From: Leptospira biflexa
Lineage (GTDB): Bacteria; Spirochaetota; Leptospiria; Turneriellales; DYLW01
Assembly: GCA_020721865.1 (NCBI GenBank)
Contig: DYLW01000022.1
Coordinates: 1 to 43,966, forward strand
Direction: 5' to 3'
Length of the DNA: 43,966 nt
Below the pieces are notes generated by a model. That model was not told where the DNA came from, ran no database searches, and worked only from the letters and a program-made list of their open reading frames with translations. The translations under genes were made by a program, and so were the position numbers. Numbering within the stretch: the stretch's first letter is position 1; each line of letters begins with the position of its first letter. Shown piece by piece: positions 8,025-16,433 of the stretch.

Positions 8025-10577
8025 TTATCCGGATACCACCAGATTCACCAGTTTGCCGGGAACATATATTTCTTTCTTGATGGTTTTATTTTCCAGAAGT
8101 GAAATAATTTTATCTGTTTTTTTAGCAAGAGCAATCACCTCATCCTGGGGCAAAGACACTGGTACAATAATTTTATCCCGCAGTTTTCCGTTGATCTGCA
8201 CCACCACCGTGATCTCATCATCCTGAATGTATTTTTCTGAATAGCGTGGCCAGGACAAATCTTCTTCGGTTTGCATTCCCATCCGGCTCAGAAGCTCCAG
8301 GGCGATATGGGGAGCAAACGGCATGAGCAATACCAGAAACCGGGTGAGGGAGCAGGACATCATCTCTTTTTCCTCGTCAGAAAAATTCTCCTCCTGCATA
8401 TCTTCCTTAAAGTAGTGATTGTAATACACATTCAGCATTTCCATCAATCGGGCGATGGAAGTATTATAAGAAAAATTCTCCATATCCTGTGTGATTTTCT
8501 TAATACTGCGGTGGATTTCCTTCCTGATGATGGAGGTCCGTTCCGGCAGATTATCTCCCAGAGTAAATTCCAGAGATCGGAGATATTTGGAGGAATAGCG
8601 TATCACCCCTCGGTCGATGAGGGGAGTTATAAATCTGTATAGCCTGCGGACAAAGCGAAAGGCTCCCTCCACCCCAGAATCTGACCAGTCCAGATCCTTT
8701 TCCGGTGGAGCGGCAAAATAGGTAAAAATGCGTACAGTATCCGCTCCGTATTTCTCAATCAGATCATTGGGGTCCACAATATTCCCCAGGGATTTACTCA
8801 TTTTGGCTCCATCTTTAATCACCATTCCCTGGGTGAGCAGTTTTGTGAAAGGTTCTTTCTCCCGGACCATTCCCAGCCTCTCCAGTACCCGGGTAAAAAA
8901 ACGTGCGTATAAAAGGTGCATATTGGCGTGTTCAATCCCACCGATATACTGATCCACCGGCATAAAGCGGGCGGACAAACCGGAATCAATCATTGTATCC
9001 GAATTATGCGGATTCAGATACCGATAAAAATACCAACTGGAATCCACAAAGGTGTCCATGGTGTCCGTCTCCCGGCGGGCTTTGCCTCCGCATTGCGGGC
9101 AGGTGGTTTCCACAAATTCCTTATGCTCCGGAAGCGGGGAAACATTACCCCGGAAATCCACATTTTCTGGCAGCACCACCGGCAGATCCTCCGTTCGGAC
9201 GGGGACAATTCCGCAATGCTCACAGTAAACCACGGGGATGGGGGTTCCCCAATAACGCTGGCGGCTCAGGAGCCAGTCCCGGATGCGGTAGTTTATGTTT
9301 CTTTCACCCTGACCTTTCTGTTCCAGAAAATCGGCCATTTTTTCTTTTGCTTCGTTACTGGTCAGGCCGGTGAAATCTCCGGAATTCACCAGAACGCCGT
9401 ATTCAGTCCATGCCTGGGTTAAAGCATCCGGCAGGCCTTCTCCGGGAGGGACAATCACCACTTTTATGGGTAAATCATATTTCTGGGCAAATTCAAAATC
9501 CCGCTGGTCATGGGCGGGAACAGCCATCACCGCACCCGTCCCATACTGCGGAAGGACAAAGTTTGCGGTATAAATGGGGATCTCATCCCCGTTGAATGGA
9601 GAAACGCAGGTGAGTCCGGTAAAAACTCCCTCCTTGAGGCTGGGATTTTCTCTGTCCATTTCACTCATATTATGTACTTTATGGATGAAATCCTCCACCT
9701 CTTTCTTATGGCCGGGATCTGATATCTGTTTCAATATGGGATGCTCCGGTGCCACCGCCATATAGCTCACGCCATAGACCGTATCTATCCTTGTGGTAAA
9801 TATCTCCAGGTATTCATATCCTGGAACCTTTGTCTTGAGAGGAAATTTTGCCCGAACGCCAACGGATTTTCCAATCCAGTTTTTCTGCATGGCCAGCACC
9901 CGCCCCGGCCAGCCCGCTTCCAGCTCTTTATGTCCTTCCAAGAGCTCTTCTGCAAATTCTGTTATTTTAAAAAACCACTGGGAGAGATCTTTTTTCTCCA
10001 CCAATGTATCCCCATGCCGCCAGCATTTTCCATCCACAACCTGCTCATTGGCCAGAACAGTATTACACTTGGGGCACCAATTGACGGATGCTTCTTTCTT
10101 ATATGCCAGGCCTTTTTCCAGCATTTTAATAAATATATATTGGTTCCATTTATAATACTCCGGAGTACAGGTGGCCACCTCCCGGCTCCAGTCATAGGAG
10201 AGCCCCATTCTGCGGAGCTGGGATTTCATGGTCTCAATATTCGCAAAAGTCCATTTGGCGGGATGAAGGTTATTCTTAATGGCAGCGTTTTCCGCAGGCA
10301 AGCCAAAGGAGTCCCAACCCATGGGATGAAGCACATTGAAGCCACGCAATCTTTTATATCTTGCCAACGCATCGCCAATGGAATAATTCCGGACGTGCCC
10401 CATGTGTATCCTGCCGGAGGGATAGGGGAACATTACCAGAACATAGTATTTTTCCCGTGAGTCTTCATCGGAAAAGCGGTATGTTTTCTGTTCATCCCAG
10501 CGGGAAATCCAGCTATTCTCATAGGAGTGTATTATTTCTTTTGTTAATACATATTTATCTTTTGTGGCATCATCCAT
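8025..10577 (-). CDS. leuS: Leucyl-tRNA synthetase
   Basis: Class I synthetase charging tRNA-Leu. The HIGH motif appears as HMGH in [14 protein letters not shown], the KMSKS motif is exact ([10 protein letters not shown]), the CP1 editing domain is present (TTRIDTVYG and [16 protein letters not shown]), and a zinc-type pair CPKC...C lies in the insertion. The C-terminal anticodon and [11 protein letters not shown] regions are complete. I chose the ATG beginning MDDATKDK (850 residues), because homologues start about 40-50 residues before the PYPSG motif. An upstream ATG at 10685 would add 36 atypical residues ([10 protein letters not shown]...). Neither start has a strong ribosome site. Convergent with fapA at a 2-nt gap; divergent from the CrtI-DUF92 chimera. 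Confidence 0.97.
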   Translation of the reverse strand: MDDATKDKYVLTKEIIHSYENSWISRWDEQKTYRFSDEDSREKYYVLVMFPYPSGRIHMGHVRNYSIGDALARYKRLRGFNVLHPMGWDSFGLPAENAAIKNNLHPAKWTFANIETMKSQLRRMGLSYDWSREVATCTPEYYKWNQYIFIKMLEKGLAYKKEASVNWCPKCNTVLANEQVVDGKCWRHGDTLVEKKDLSQWFFKITEFAEELLEGHKELEAGWPGRVLAMQKNWIGKSVGVRAKFPLKTKVPGYEYLEIFTTRIDTVYGVSYMAVAPEHPILKQISDPGHKKEVEDFIHKVHNMSEMDRENPSLKEGVFTGLTCVSPFNGDEIPIYTANFVLPQYGTGAVMAVPAHDQRDFEFAQKYDLPIKVVIVPPGEGLPDALTQAWTEYGVLVNSGDFTGLTSNEAKEKMADFLEQKGQGERNINYRIRDWLLSRQRYWGTPIPVVYCEHCGIVPVRTEDLPVVLPENVDFRGNVSPLPEHKEFVETTCPQCGGKARRETDTMDTFVDSSWYFYRYLNPHNSDTMIDSGLSARFMPVDQYIGGIEHANMHLLYARFFTRVLERLGMVREKEPFTKLLTQGMVIKDGAKMSKSLGNIVDPNDLIEKYGADTVRIFTYFAAPPEKDLDWSDSGVEGAFRFVRRLYRFITPLIDRGVIRYSSKYLRSLEFTLGDNLPERTSIIRKEIHRSIKKITQDMENFSYNTSIARLMEMLNVYYNHYFKEDMQEENFSDEEKEMMSCSLTRFLVLLMPFAPHIALELLSRMGMQTEEDLSWPRYSEKYIQDDEITVVVQINGKLRDKIIVPVSLPQDEVIALAKKTDKIISLLENKTIKKEIYVPGKLVNLVVSG

Positions 10578-10731
10578 TATTTCTGTTAAAATTCCCAAAC
10601 CAGCCGTCAAGCCAAATCCGGGGAATGCGGAATAGCTTTTCCAAAGAAAAAGTGATTCCAGATGGCCGTATCTGGCAGGATTCATTACTTAATTGTCACC
10701 ACATAGTCATTTCAAATTGTCTGCTATCTCT

Positions 10732-11352
10732 ATGAAAAAAATAAACATTATCGGTGGCGGGATATCCGGTTTAGCCTCTGCTCTGTACCTGCGTTCTGCC
10801 GGATATGATGTGTCCGTCTTTGATCGCAGGCAAAAATTGGGAGGAGTGGCCAACCAATACACGGAAAAAGGATTCACCTTTGATACTGGACCCACCTGGT
10901 ATCTGATGCCGGATGTCTTTGAGAAATTTTTTTCCCATTTTGGAATAAAACCCGGAATAGATTTTAAATTGATGGAACTGGATCCATCATACAGGATTTA
11001 TTATGATGGCCGGTCACGGTATGATATACGCAAAAATCCACAGAAAAACCGGATAGCGGAAATCATCTTATGGACTTTTTCCACCCACTTTGAACCCACC
11101 ATTATGGCATGGATGATTTTGGGGGGTTTTACAGGTTCTGTCATTGACAGCTTTCTGGGAGCAACTGTCCAGGTTGCCTATAGAGAAAATACATCGGGGA
11201 AAATCACAGAAAAAGCCGGGAGGGGAAATTTCCATTCCAGACATTCTCTGGTAAAAGGCATTCCTTTTGTGGACAATGATATGGTTAATTTTATGAGTAT
11301 CAGTTTTGCCGGTATTCTGATGGGTGGAGTATTCTTTTTTCTTTATGGCTGA
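10732..11352 (+). CDS. Chimeric ORF: CrtI-type oxidoreductase N-terminus fused to DUF92 membrane C-terminus
   Basis: Residues 1-~100 are the start of a phytoene-desaturase (CrtI)-like flavoprotein: the dinucleotide-binding GGGISGLASALYLRSAG, then DRRQKLGGVANQ and FDTGPTWYLMPDVF. A complete CrtI is about 490 residues, so most is missing. Residues ~120-206 instead match the C-terminal end of DUF92/TMEM19-type integral membrane proteins (phytyl-phosphate kinase relatives): GGFTGSVIDSFLGATVQ, GKITEKAG, FVDNDMVNF and a final hydrophobic helix. The frame is open across the join near 11032-11097. The likely origin is a deletion that fused two neighbouring genes, so function is doubtful; an assembly join cannot be excluded. 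Start at MKKINIIGG; no ribosome site is evident. 36 nt upstream of sufS. Confidence 0.75.
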   Translation: MKKINIIGGGISGLASALYLRSAGYDVSVFDRRQKLGGVANQYTEKGFTFDTGPTWYLMPDVFEKFFSHFGIKPGIDFKLMELDPSYRIYYDGRSRYDIRKNPQKNRIAEIILWTFSTHFEPTIMAWMILGGFTGSVIDSFLGATVQVAYRENTSGKITEKAGRGNFHSRHSLVKGIPFVDNDMVNFMSISFAGILMGGVFFFLYG

Positions 11353-11388
11353 AATAACGTCCAAAGTCTGACCGCAAGGAGCTGATTT

Positions 11389-12687
11389 TTGGATATAAAC
11401 CACAAAGAGGATTTTGATTTTTTTTCCCACCATCCTGATTATATTTTTATGGACTCGGCGGCCAGTTCGCTCACTCCCAATTCTGTCGCGGATAAAATTG
11501 CCCTCTATTATAAACAATATGGGATCAATATACACCGGGGTTCCTATCATCCCGCACAGGAATCTGCGGAATTTGTGGAAAACACCAGAAAAGAAATCCT
11601 GGCATTTTTGGACGCTCCGGAGAATTACGGCACCGTTTTCACCCGTAATACCACGGAGTCCATTAATCTGCTGGCCGCCTCGCTTTCCCATGCAGGGAAA
11701 GAACTCTCCGCCCAGTATTCATCCTGGAAAACCGGTTTGGGCAGGGACGATGTGATTATTCTTTCTGAATCTGAGCACCATTCCAATATCATTCCCTGGC
11801 AAAGGCTGGCCAAAGAAAAATCATGCCATATTTTTTATATTCCTGTCAATGCGGATGGCACTTTGAATATGGAGGAATTTTTCCGGATGGCCAGTAACCT
11901 GAAACCGGGAAACATTAAAATTATTTCTCTGGCATCCGTCTCCAATGTCACGGGAATCCACCATAATCTGGAAAGAATTCTGGAGTTTGCTGTAAAAAAT
12001 GGTACTCTGGTTCATATCGACGGAGCCCAGGAAGTCCCCCATGGCGTGGTTTCCCTTAAAAAGAAAATATCATCCTCCGGTGGCACTCTTCCGCTATTTT
12101 ATTCATTTTCCGGTCACAAAGCCTATGGACCCACCGGAATTGGGTTTTTGACCGGGCCGATGGATGTTTTCAATTTAATGGAACCCTACCAAAGCGGCGG
12201 TGGTATGATTGAAAAGGTGGAGAAAGAATATACCACGTATTCGCCGTACCCATTCCGCTTTGAGGCTGGGACCATCCATATTGGCGGGATTTTTGGGATG
12301 GCTGCCGCCATGGAATTTATCCAAAAGAAAAACCCATCGGAAATAGAAAAGATAGAGAATGATCTTACTTTATACGGCGTGGAAAAAATCGAGTCTCTGC
12401 AATATCCGCATTATGGCCCCTCCTTAAAAGATTTACAGACAGGAAAGGTCAAAGCCAGAAGTGTCATATCCTTTAATATACCCGGAGCACACCACCATGA
12501 TGTGGCCACATTTCTAAATGAATATAAGGTCGCCCTCCGGAGTGGCCACCATTGTGCCCAAATATTAATGGATGCTTTTTCCATACCCGGCTGTATCCGC
12601 ATCAGTCTTGCTTATTTCAACACAAAAGAAGAGCTGGATATTGTTTTTGGATATACAGAAAAAATTAGAAAATATTTTAAAAATTAA
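11389..12687 (+). CDS. sufS: SufS/CsdA-type cysteine desulfurase
   Basis: A PLP-dependent class V aminotransferase-fold enzyme that removes sulfur from cysteine for Fe-S clusters or thiolation. The PLP lysine is K244 in FSGHKAYGPTGIG. The catalytic cysteine is C389 in ALRSGHHCAQ, the RSGHHC signature of group II (SufS) desulfurases. SESEHHSNIIPWQ and HIDGAQEVPH are also conserved. The start is TTG, supported by AAGGAG 7 nt upstream. Length is 432 against ~405, with an insertion around residues 103-120. No other suf genes adjoin, so it may act as a stand-alone desulfurase. A long hairpin terminator lies about 120 nt downstream. Confidence 0.93.
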   Translation: MDINHKEDFDFFSHHPDYIFMDSAASSLTPNSVADKIALYYKQYGINIHRGSYHPAQESAEFVENTRKEILAFLDAPENYGTVFTRNTTESINLLAASLSHAGKELSAQYSSWKTGLGRDDVIILSESEHHSNIIPWQRLAKEKSCHIFYIPVNADGTLNMEEFFRMASNLKPGNIKIISLASVSNVTGIHHNLERILEFAVKNGTLVHIDGAQEVPHGVVSLKKKISSSGGTLPLFYSFSGHKAYGPTGIGFLTGPMDVFNLMEPYQSGGGMIEKVEKEYTTYSPYPFRFEAGTIHIGGIFGMAAAMEFIQKKNPSEIEKIENDLTLYGVEKIESLQYPHYGPSLKDLQTGKVKARSVISFNIPGAHHHDVATFLNEYKVALRSGHHCAQILMDAFSIPGCIRISLAYFNTKEELDIVFGYTEKIRKYFKN

Positions 12688-12800
12688 ATCTATCGTTCAA
12701 GTTTACGCTATTACAATTCCGAGAATATGTATACAGGGGAAAGTATCTCCCAGTACGGAACCTTGTGCATCTTCTCTATTTAAGAAGACACCCAATTCGA

Positions 12801-12844
12801 GTCAACCAGGGCACGACAAATGTCGTGCCCACTTTTTGGTTGAC
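12801..12844 (+). terminator. Nested palindrome serving as sufS terminator (repeat-like)
   Basis: A perfect 10-bp stem GGGCACGACA/TGTCGTGCCC with a 2-nt apex (12809-12830) is followed by ACTTTTT, a good plus-strand terminator. It is enclosed by a second inverted repeat, GTCAACCA (12801-12808) and TGGTTGAC (12837-12844), whose end is the last base of the zinc-ribbon gene stop. GGGCACGACA-type palindromes are known as dispersed intergenic repeats in several bacteria, so this may be a repeat copy used as a terminator. Confidence 0.7.
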
Positions 12845-13071
12845 TACCATAACTTTATAGTCCAGAAATCATCGTTAGTGAAATGAAATCCACATTGCTT
12901 ACACGTTTCCTGACTGGAATTATGCCCACAATTGGGACAGAAACGCTTATGGAAAAAATCCTTTTGCATATCATTGGGTTCCATTTTTGCTTTCATTAAA
13001 CGCCCATAATCACAACTGCATGCGAATTGTTTCTCTTGTCCGCAATTTGGACAAAACTTTGCCCTTCGCAT
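12844..13071 (-). CDS. Small zinc-ribbon protein
   Basis: A 75-residue protein with two Cys clusters typical of zinc ribbons: CPNCG followed by CSC near the N-terminus, and CPNCG followed by CKQCG in the second half (FCPNCGHNSS, ETCKQCGFHF). Its ATG overlaps the stop of the ankyrin gene as TAATG, so translation is probably coupled. The two form a small minus-strand operon. Such double-ribbon proteins may bind nucleic acid or act as metal-bound adaptors; no specific function can be assigned. The frame, cysteine spacing and coupling support a real gene. It converges on sufS through the nested palindrome. Confidence 0.75.
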   Translation of the reverse strand: MRRAKFCPNCGQEKQFACSCDYGRLMKAKMEPNDMQKDFFHKRFCPNCGHNSSQETCKQCGFHFTNDDFWTIKLW

Positions 13072-13640
13072 TATTTATCAGAAAGCAGGTTTATCAATTC
13101 CGCATTTTTGCTGGATTTTGCCAAATCCAGAGGCTTTACTCCATTCTGGGCAGCAATATTTTTATCCGCATTCATTGCCAAGAGCCATTTTACTTTCTCC
13201 ACCTGGCCTTTTTTTACTGCAAGATAAAGCGGAGTTTTGCCGGCTTTGGATTGTGCATTTATATTTGCCCCGGCGGCTTTTAAAGCATCCATAATAGCAA
13301 ATATTTCTTTTTCTGTAAAATAAGCTGCCACCATCATGGGCGTCCATCCTTTTTCTGAGGCAAGATTAGCATCTGCCTTTTTTTCCAGAAAAAGCTTTAC
13401 TAATTTTAAATCGCCCTTATAAACGGCATAATGAAGTGAGCTCCAGCCTCTATCCTGGATATTGGGATCCCCACCTTTTTCCACCATTTCTGCAGCCTTA
13501 TCCGTTTCTCCCGCGATCACTGCATAGTGCAGGGGAGTTTTCCCTTTATCATCTTTTTTGTTGTACTCATCGCCACTAGCACACTGAAAAAAGAAAAAAA
13601 CCGAACCCAGTAAAATTCCAATTATTATCCTATGTCTCAT
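13071..13640 (-). CDS. Ankyrin-repeat lipoprotein
   Basis: A 189-residue exported protein. The signal peptide has a hydrophobic core (IIIGILLGSVFFFF) and a lipobox-like FFQC, with Cys20 as the presumed lipidated residue; spirochaetal lipoboxes are permissive. The rest is about four ankyrin repeats, visible as GKTPLHYAVIAGETDKA, GWSSLHYAVYKGDLKLV, GWTPMMVAA and GKTPLYLAVKKGQVEKV. Ankyrin repeats bind other proteins, so it may be an envelope scaffold or an inhibitor/chaperone of a periplasmic partner. It is coupled to the zinc-ribbon gene downstream. Its upstream side faces the gene-free DnaA-box region. No strong ribosome site is seen. Confidence 0.85.
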   Translation of the reverse strand: MRHRIIIGILLGSVFFFFQCASGDEYNKKDDKGKTPLHYAVIAGETDKAAEMVEKGGDPNIQDRGWSSLHYAVYKGDLKLVKLFLEKKADANLASEKGWTPMMVAAYFTEKEIFAIMDALKAAGANINAQSKAGKTPLYLAVKKGQVEKVKWLLAMNADKNIAAQNGVKPLDLAKSSKNAELINLLSDK

Positions 13641-13807
13641 AGAGATGGTTTATTTTTTTTAACCATTTGATCAAGTATTTTTCTGTTTTTCCTGCGGTTT
13701 ATTGAATTATTTTTGTAAAACAATATTGGTTTTATTTCATTTTTTTCATGCAGACCGAAAATCCTTCCGGAAAAATATCACTATCAATCAAAAAACTTGT
13801 TGGAAGA

Positions 13808-13930
13808 TTATACCTCGCCGATGGGTCCGGGTAGAAAAGCGGCCAATGAATTAACACTCACAATAGGCCTTTCCAATACTACGGTTGCCCCGGTAATAAG
13901 AGCTACTTTTCCTGAATCCACAAATCCCAT
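13808..13930 (-). CDS. Possible 40-residue ORF in the DnaA-box intergenic region
   Basis: An ATG-to-TAA frame on the minus strand encodes a 40-residue, mildly hydrophobic peptide beginning MGFVDSGKVALITGAT and ending with PGPIGEV. A GAGA run 5 nt upstream is a poor ribosome site, and an in-frame stop lies two codons before the ATG. The peptide does not fit a family I recognise; the ITGAT string is reminiscent of dehydrogenases, but the glycine pattern is absent. It could be chance, a remnant, or a small gene. Listed because it is the only plausible frame in a 526-base gap. Confidence 0.2.
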   Translation of the reverse strand: MGFVDSGKVALITGATVVLERPIVSVNSLAAFLPGPIGEV

Positions 13931-13933
13931 AGG

Positions 13934-14166
13934 TCTCTATATATTTATTAAATACTATGAGAATATTTTATTTATATATTAGTATATATAGAGAGTGTGG
14001 ATAGGTGGATTTAGTGGATAACCTTTATTCTTCCCTTATATACTCACGGGGGTTATCCATAGCAAACCAATTGGAAACAAGAAATTTTTTTCCCTGAATG
14101 ATTATTTTTTTATAATTACCCGTGTAAATGTATATTTTTTCCACAGTTGTGGATAAATGTGGATAA
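13934..14166. other. Candidate replication origin / DnaA-box cluster
   Basis: This gap holds an AT-rich segment (13945-13983) framed by a perfect 11-bp inverted repeat, TCTCTATATAT (13934-13944) and ATATATAGAGA (13984-13994). Matches to the DnaA box TTATCCACA (either strand) follow: 13996-14004 (8/9), 14013-14021 (8/9), 14053-14061 (8/9), 14137-14145 (8/9), 14148-14156 (9/9) and 14158-14166 (9/9). The last ends one base before the lpxC stop codon. AT-rich unwinding DNA beside a box cluster is the normal design of a bacterial oriC. dnaA, dnaN and gyrB are not in the window, so a secondary DnaA-titration or regulatory locus is an alternative. Confidence 0.6.
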
Positions 14167-15057
14167 CTAAGAGATGGGGTATCTTTGGATTACTTTTTTC
14201 CCAAAAGCTATATCCAGTGCGTGACCACCCCGGGAACCCAGCAGATGACCCTTTATGGGTCTGCCAATAATAGCCAGATCCCCAATCATATCCAAAAGTT
14301 TATGGTATAAAGCCTCCTTGTCAAATCTCCGTTGGTTATAGGTGGAAGTTTTGGTAAATATCAAGACATTTTCTTTATTCCCACCCTGGCCTAACCCGCT
14401 TTTTCTTAAATTTTTAACGTCTTTGAGAAATCCAAATGTCCGGGCCTGCCCCACCGTGTTTTTAAACTGTCCCCGGTTAAAATCCAATTGTACTGAAAGG
14501 TTTTCCAATAATGGATGGGGGTAGTCAATGGTATAGGAAAAAATAGTATGGTCAGAGGGAATGGCAGCGATATAGCGATTTCCATCCATTACAATTATGG
14601 GTTCCTTAATTTCGATCGATTTTATTTCTTCCGGGTATTCATGAATTTCCAGACTTTCCAGAATATCAATAAATTCTTTTGCGGAACCATCCAGAATGGG
14701 GATTTCTGAACCACCCTGAATTTCAATGAGAATATCCGTAATTCCCAAAACAAACAAAGCAAAGGAAAGATGTTCCACTGTCTGGATATAAGTTTTTTCC
14801 ACTCCCAAGGTGACAGCCAGGGAGGTATCCACAACATAATCCAGGGTCATGGGGATAAATACATCATTCAGTTCTTTCCTATAAAATACAATGCCTTTAC
14901 CAGATTCCATGGGATGGAAAAAAAGTTTTACTTTTTCCCCAGAATGGATCCCAATCCCCTCCACAGAACCTGCATTTTTAATGGTTTTCCTGAACAGAAA
15001 ATCCTTCTTTTTATGTAAAAGAGCAGGTGATTTTTTATTTTTTACCATTACTTCCAT
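14167..15057 (-). CDS. lpxC: UDP-3-O-acyl-N-acetylglucosamine deacetylase LpxC
   Basis: LpxC is the zinc-dependent deacetylase that commits UDP-acyl-GlcNAc to lipid A synthesis, acting in the cytoplasm at the inner membrane. The zinc ligands are all present: H96 in TVEHLSFAL, and H252 and D256 in YHKLLDMIGDL. The general acid/base histidine is H279 in SRGGHALD. Other family marks are GIGIHSG and QARTFGF. At 296 residues the length is normal, with about 20 extra basic residues at the N-terminus. The ATG overlaps the stop of the regulator gene upstream (TAATG), indicating translational coupling. The 3' end abuts the last DnaA box; no terminator is visible. Confidence 0.96.
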   Translation of the reverse strand: MEVMVKNKKSPALLHKKKDFLFRKTIKNAGSVEGIGIHSGEKVKLFFHPMESGKGIVFYRKELNDVFIPMTLDYVVDTSLAVTLGVEKTYIQTVEHLSFALFVLGITDILIEIQGGSEIPILDGSAKEFIDILESLEIHEYPEEIKSIEIKEPIIVMDGNRYIAAIPSDHTIFSYTIDYPHPLLENLSVQLDFNRGQFKNTVGQARTFGFLKDVKNLRKSGLGQGGNKENVLIFTKTSTYNQRRFDKEALYHKLLDMIGDLAIIGRPIKGHLLGSRGGHALDIAFGKKVIQRYPIS

Positions 15058-16304
15058 TAATTCTTAACCTGTTTTATTGGTAAAGCTATCTCAAGGTTCA
15101 CTAAATTATTGAAATCCATATCCATATCAGTATAATTCTGAACTGTGTTTATGGCAATTTTTCCTCCATGCTTCCGGATTATTTTATCCGTTATGGTAAG
15201 ACCCAGTCCAAACTCCAGAGTCCCGTATCTTTCATCCACATTTTTTGTAAGCCGGAAAAATGGTTCAAAGATCAGCCGGGCATATTCATCGGGGATAAAA
15301 TCTTTTCCTGAATCATTTTTGGTTGATTGATTCAGTATGGCAATATTGAAGTAATTATCATCGGAATGAAAAAAAATCATGATATGAGAATCGTTTTTTG
15401 AGTATTTCATGGCATTGATGAGTACTTCCGTAAAGGCACGTGTGAACAATTCTCTATTAATATCCAGATAAAAGGGAAAATTTTTGTATTTATTTTCACT
15501 GATTTTTATATCTTGATTTTTCAACTTCAATTTATCTGCAAGATTTCCTTTTATGTTGTTTATTAATTCAATAAAATCAGAAAGATGTATTCTCTCTGTT
15601 TCCATGGACATTTTAATGATGTTATCAATATCCTGGAATGCTTCCAGAGCTTTTTCTCCCATCTTGGCATTTTCAATGACCAGATCCATTAAGGAAGCAT
15701 CAATAATGTATTGGTTATCCTCTTTTTTTGCCTGGGATGAAATCAGCGATACCAGAGCAATTAATCCCCCAAAACCGGCCCCCTGGGAAAAACCGGTGCG
15801 TATGTTATGGAATAATTCTTTGTCAAAACGGTCATGGTCCCTGGACATCATCCGGGAAAGACTTTGGTTCACATTAAGCTGGTTTTTTATGCGGATATCC
15901 TTTTCTTTATCTATTAACTGATTCACTTTCCGCAATCGGTAAGTTTCTTCCGCACGGTTAATCTTGAAGAGTAAATCATCTTTATTGACTGGTTTGATCA
16001 GATAATCAAAAACTCCGTATTTCATAATTTCAATGATCATGTCCAGTTCTTGGACAGCGGACTGGACTATGATCACAGGATCTCTCTGGGAGTTTTTCAC
16101 ATTTTTAATTAAGTCCACACCATCCATAATGGGCATATTAATATCTGTTATGAGAATGGAGTAATTGTTGTTGATTAACTCCTGGAATGCTTCTTGGCCG
16201 TTTTTTGCATACACCACGTAGTAATGGGTTTTATCCAGAATTGCTTGGAGTAGTTTCATGGATATTTCTTCATCTTCCGCTACGAGTATTTTCACTATTG
16301 GCAT
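15057..16304 (-). CDS. Response regulator-histidine kinase hybrid (REC-DHp-HATPase)
   Basis: A soluble 415-residue two-component hybrid. The receiver domain (1-120) has the acidic pocket EDEE, phospho-acceptor D54 (ILITDINMPIMDG) and K104 (DYLIKP). After a charged linker comes a non-canonical dimerisation helix with H166 in ELFHNIRTGFSQGAGFGG, then a HATPase domain with N-box N297 (FTEVLINAMKYSK) and G-box GTLEFGLGLTITDKIIRKHGG-like motif near the end. No sensor or membrane domain is present, so its input is probably another kinase or protein. It is upstream of and coupled to lpxC, which hints at a link with lipid A or envelope control (inference). A promoter candidate flanked by GTATACGT repeats lies upstream. 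Confidence 0.9.
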   Translation of the reverse strand: MPIVKILVAEDEEISMKLLQAILDKTHYYVVYAKNGQEAFQELINNNYSILITDINMPIMDGVDLIKNVKNSQRDPVIIVQSAVQELDMIIEIMKYGVFDYLIKPVNKDDLLFKINRAEETYRLRKVNQLIDKEKDIRIKNQLNVNQSLSRMMSRDHDRFDKELFHNIRTGFSQGAGFGGLIALVSLISSQAKKEDNQYIIDASLMDLVIENAKMGEKALEAFQDIDNIIKMSMETERIHLSDFIELINNIKGNLADKLKLKNQDIKISENKYKNFPFYLDINRELFTRAFTEVLINAMKYSKNDSHIMIFFHSDDNYFNIAILNQSTKNDSGKDFIPDEYARLIFEPFFRLTKNVDERYGTLEFGLGLTITDKIIRKHGGKIAINTVQNYTDMDMDFNNLVNLEIALPIKQVKN

Positions 16305-16329
16305 ATTTGGTTTTAGGCCAAAAAGGATT

Positions 16330-16413
16330 GTATACGTAAACCTAAAAAAAACAATGTTTTTTTATAAAAAAATATTTATTTTTATTGACAAAGCAGATCG
16401 GCTTGGTATACGT
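16330..16413 (-). promoter_or_regulatory. Promoter candidate for the regulator-lpxC operon with flanking GTATACGT repeats
   Basis: On the minus strand TTGTCA (16386-16391) and TTATAA (16362-16367) are spaced 18 nt, a plausible -35/-10 pair. The 8-mer GTATACGT, containing palindrome GTATAC, occurs as a direct repeat at 16330-16337 and 16406-16413, one on each side of the promoter and 76 bp apart. This layout fits a looping regulator, but the binding protein is unknown. Confidence 0.4.
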
Positions 16414-16433
16414 TCCCATCTCCTTAAATTAAC

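Noticed and set aside
10578..10685. N-terminal extension of leucyl-tRNA synthetase
   Set aside because: The extra 36 residues do not resemble any LeuRS N-terminus and the ATG at 10577 gives a normal length.
13797..13982. 61-residue plus-strand frame with a TTG start in the DnaA-box gap
   Set aside because: Its translation has no family features, it runs into the AT-rich core as low-complexity residues, and the opposite-strand 40-residue frame looks more protein-like.
13984..14166. DnaA boxes as simple chance in AT-rich DNA
   Set aside because: Two exact 9-mers and four one-mismatch copies within 170 bp are too many for chance in a short gap; kept as a finding.
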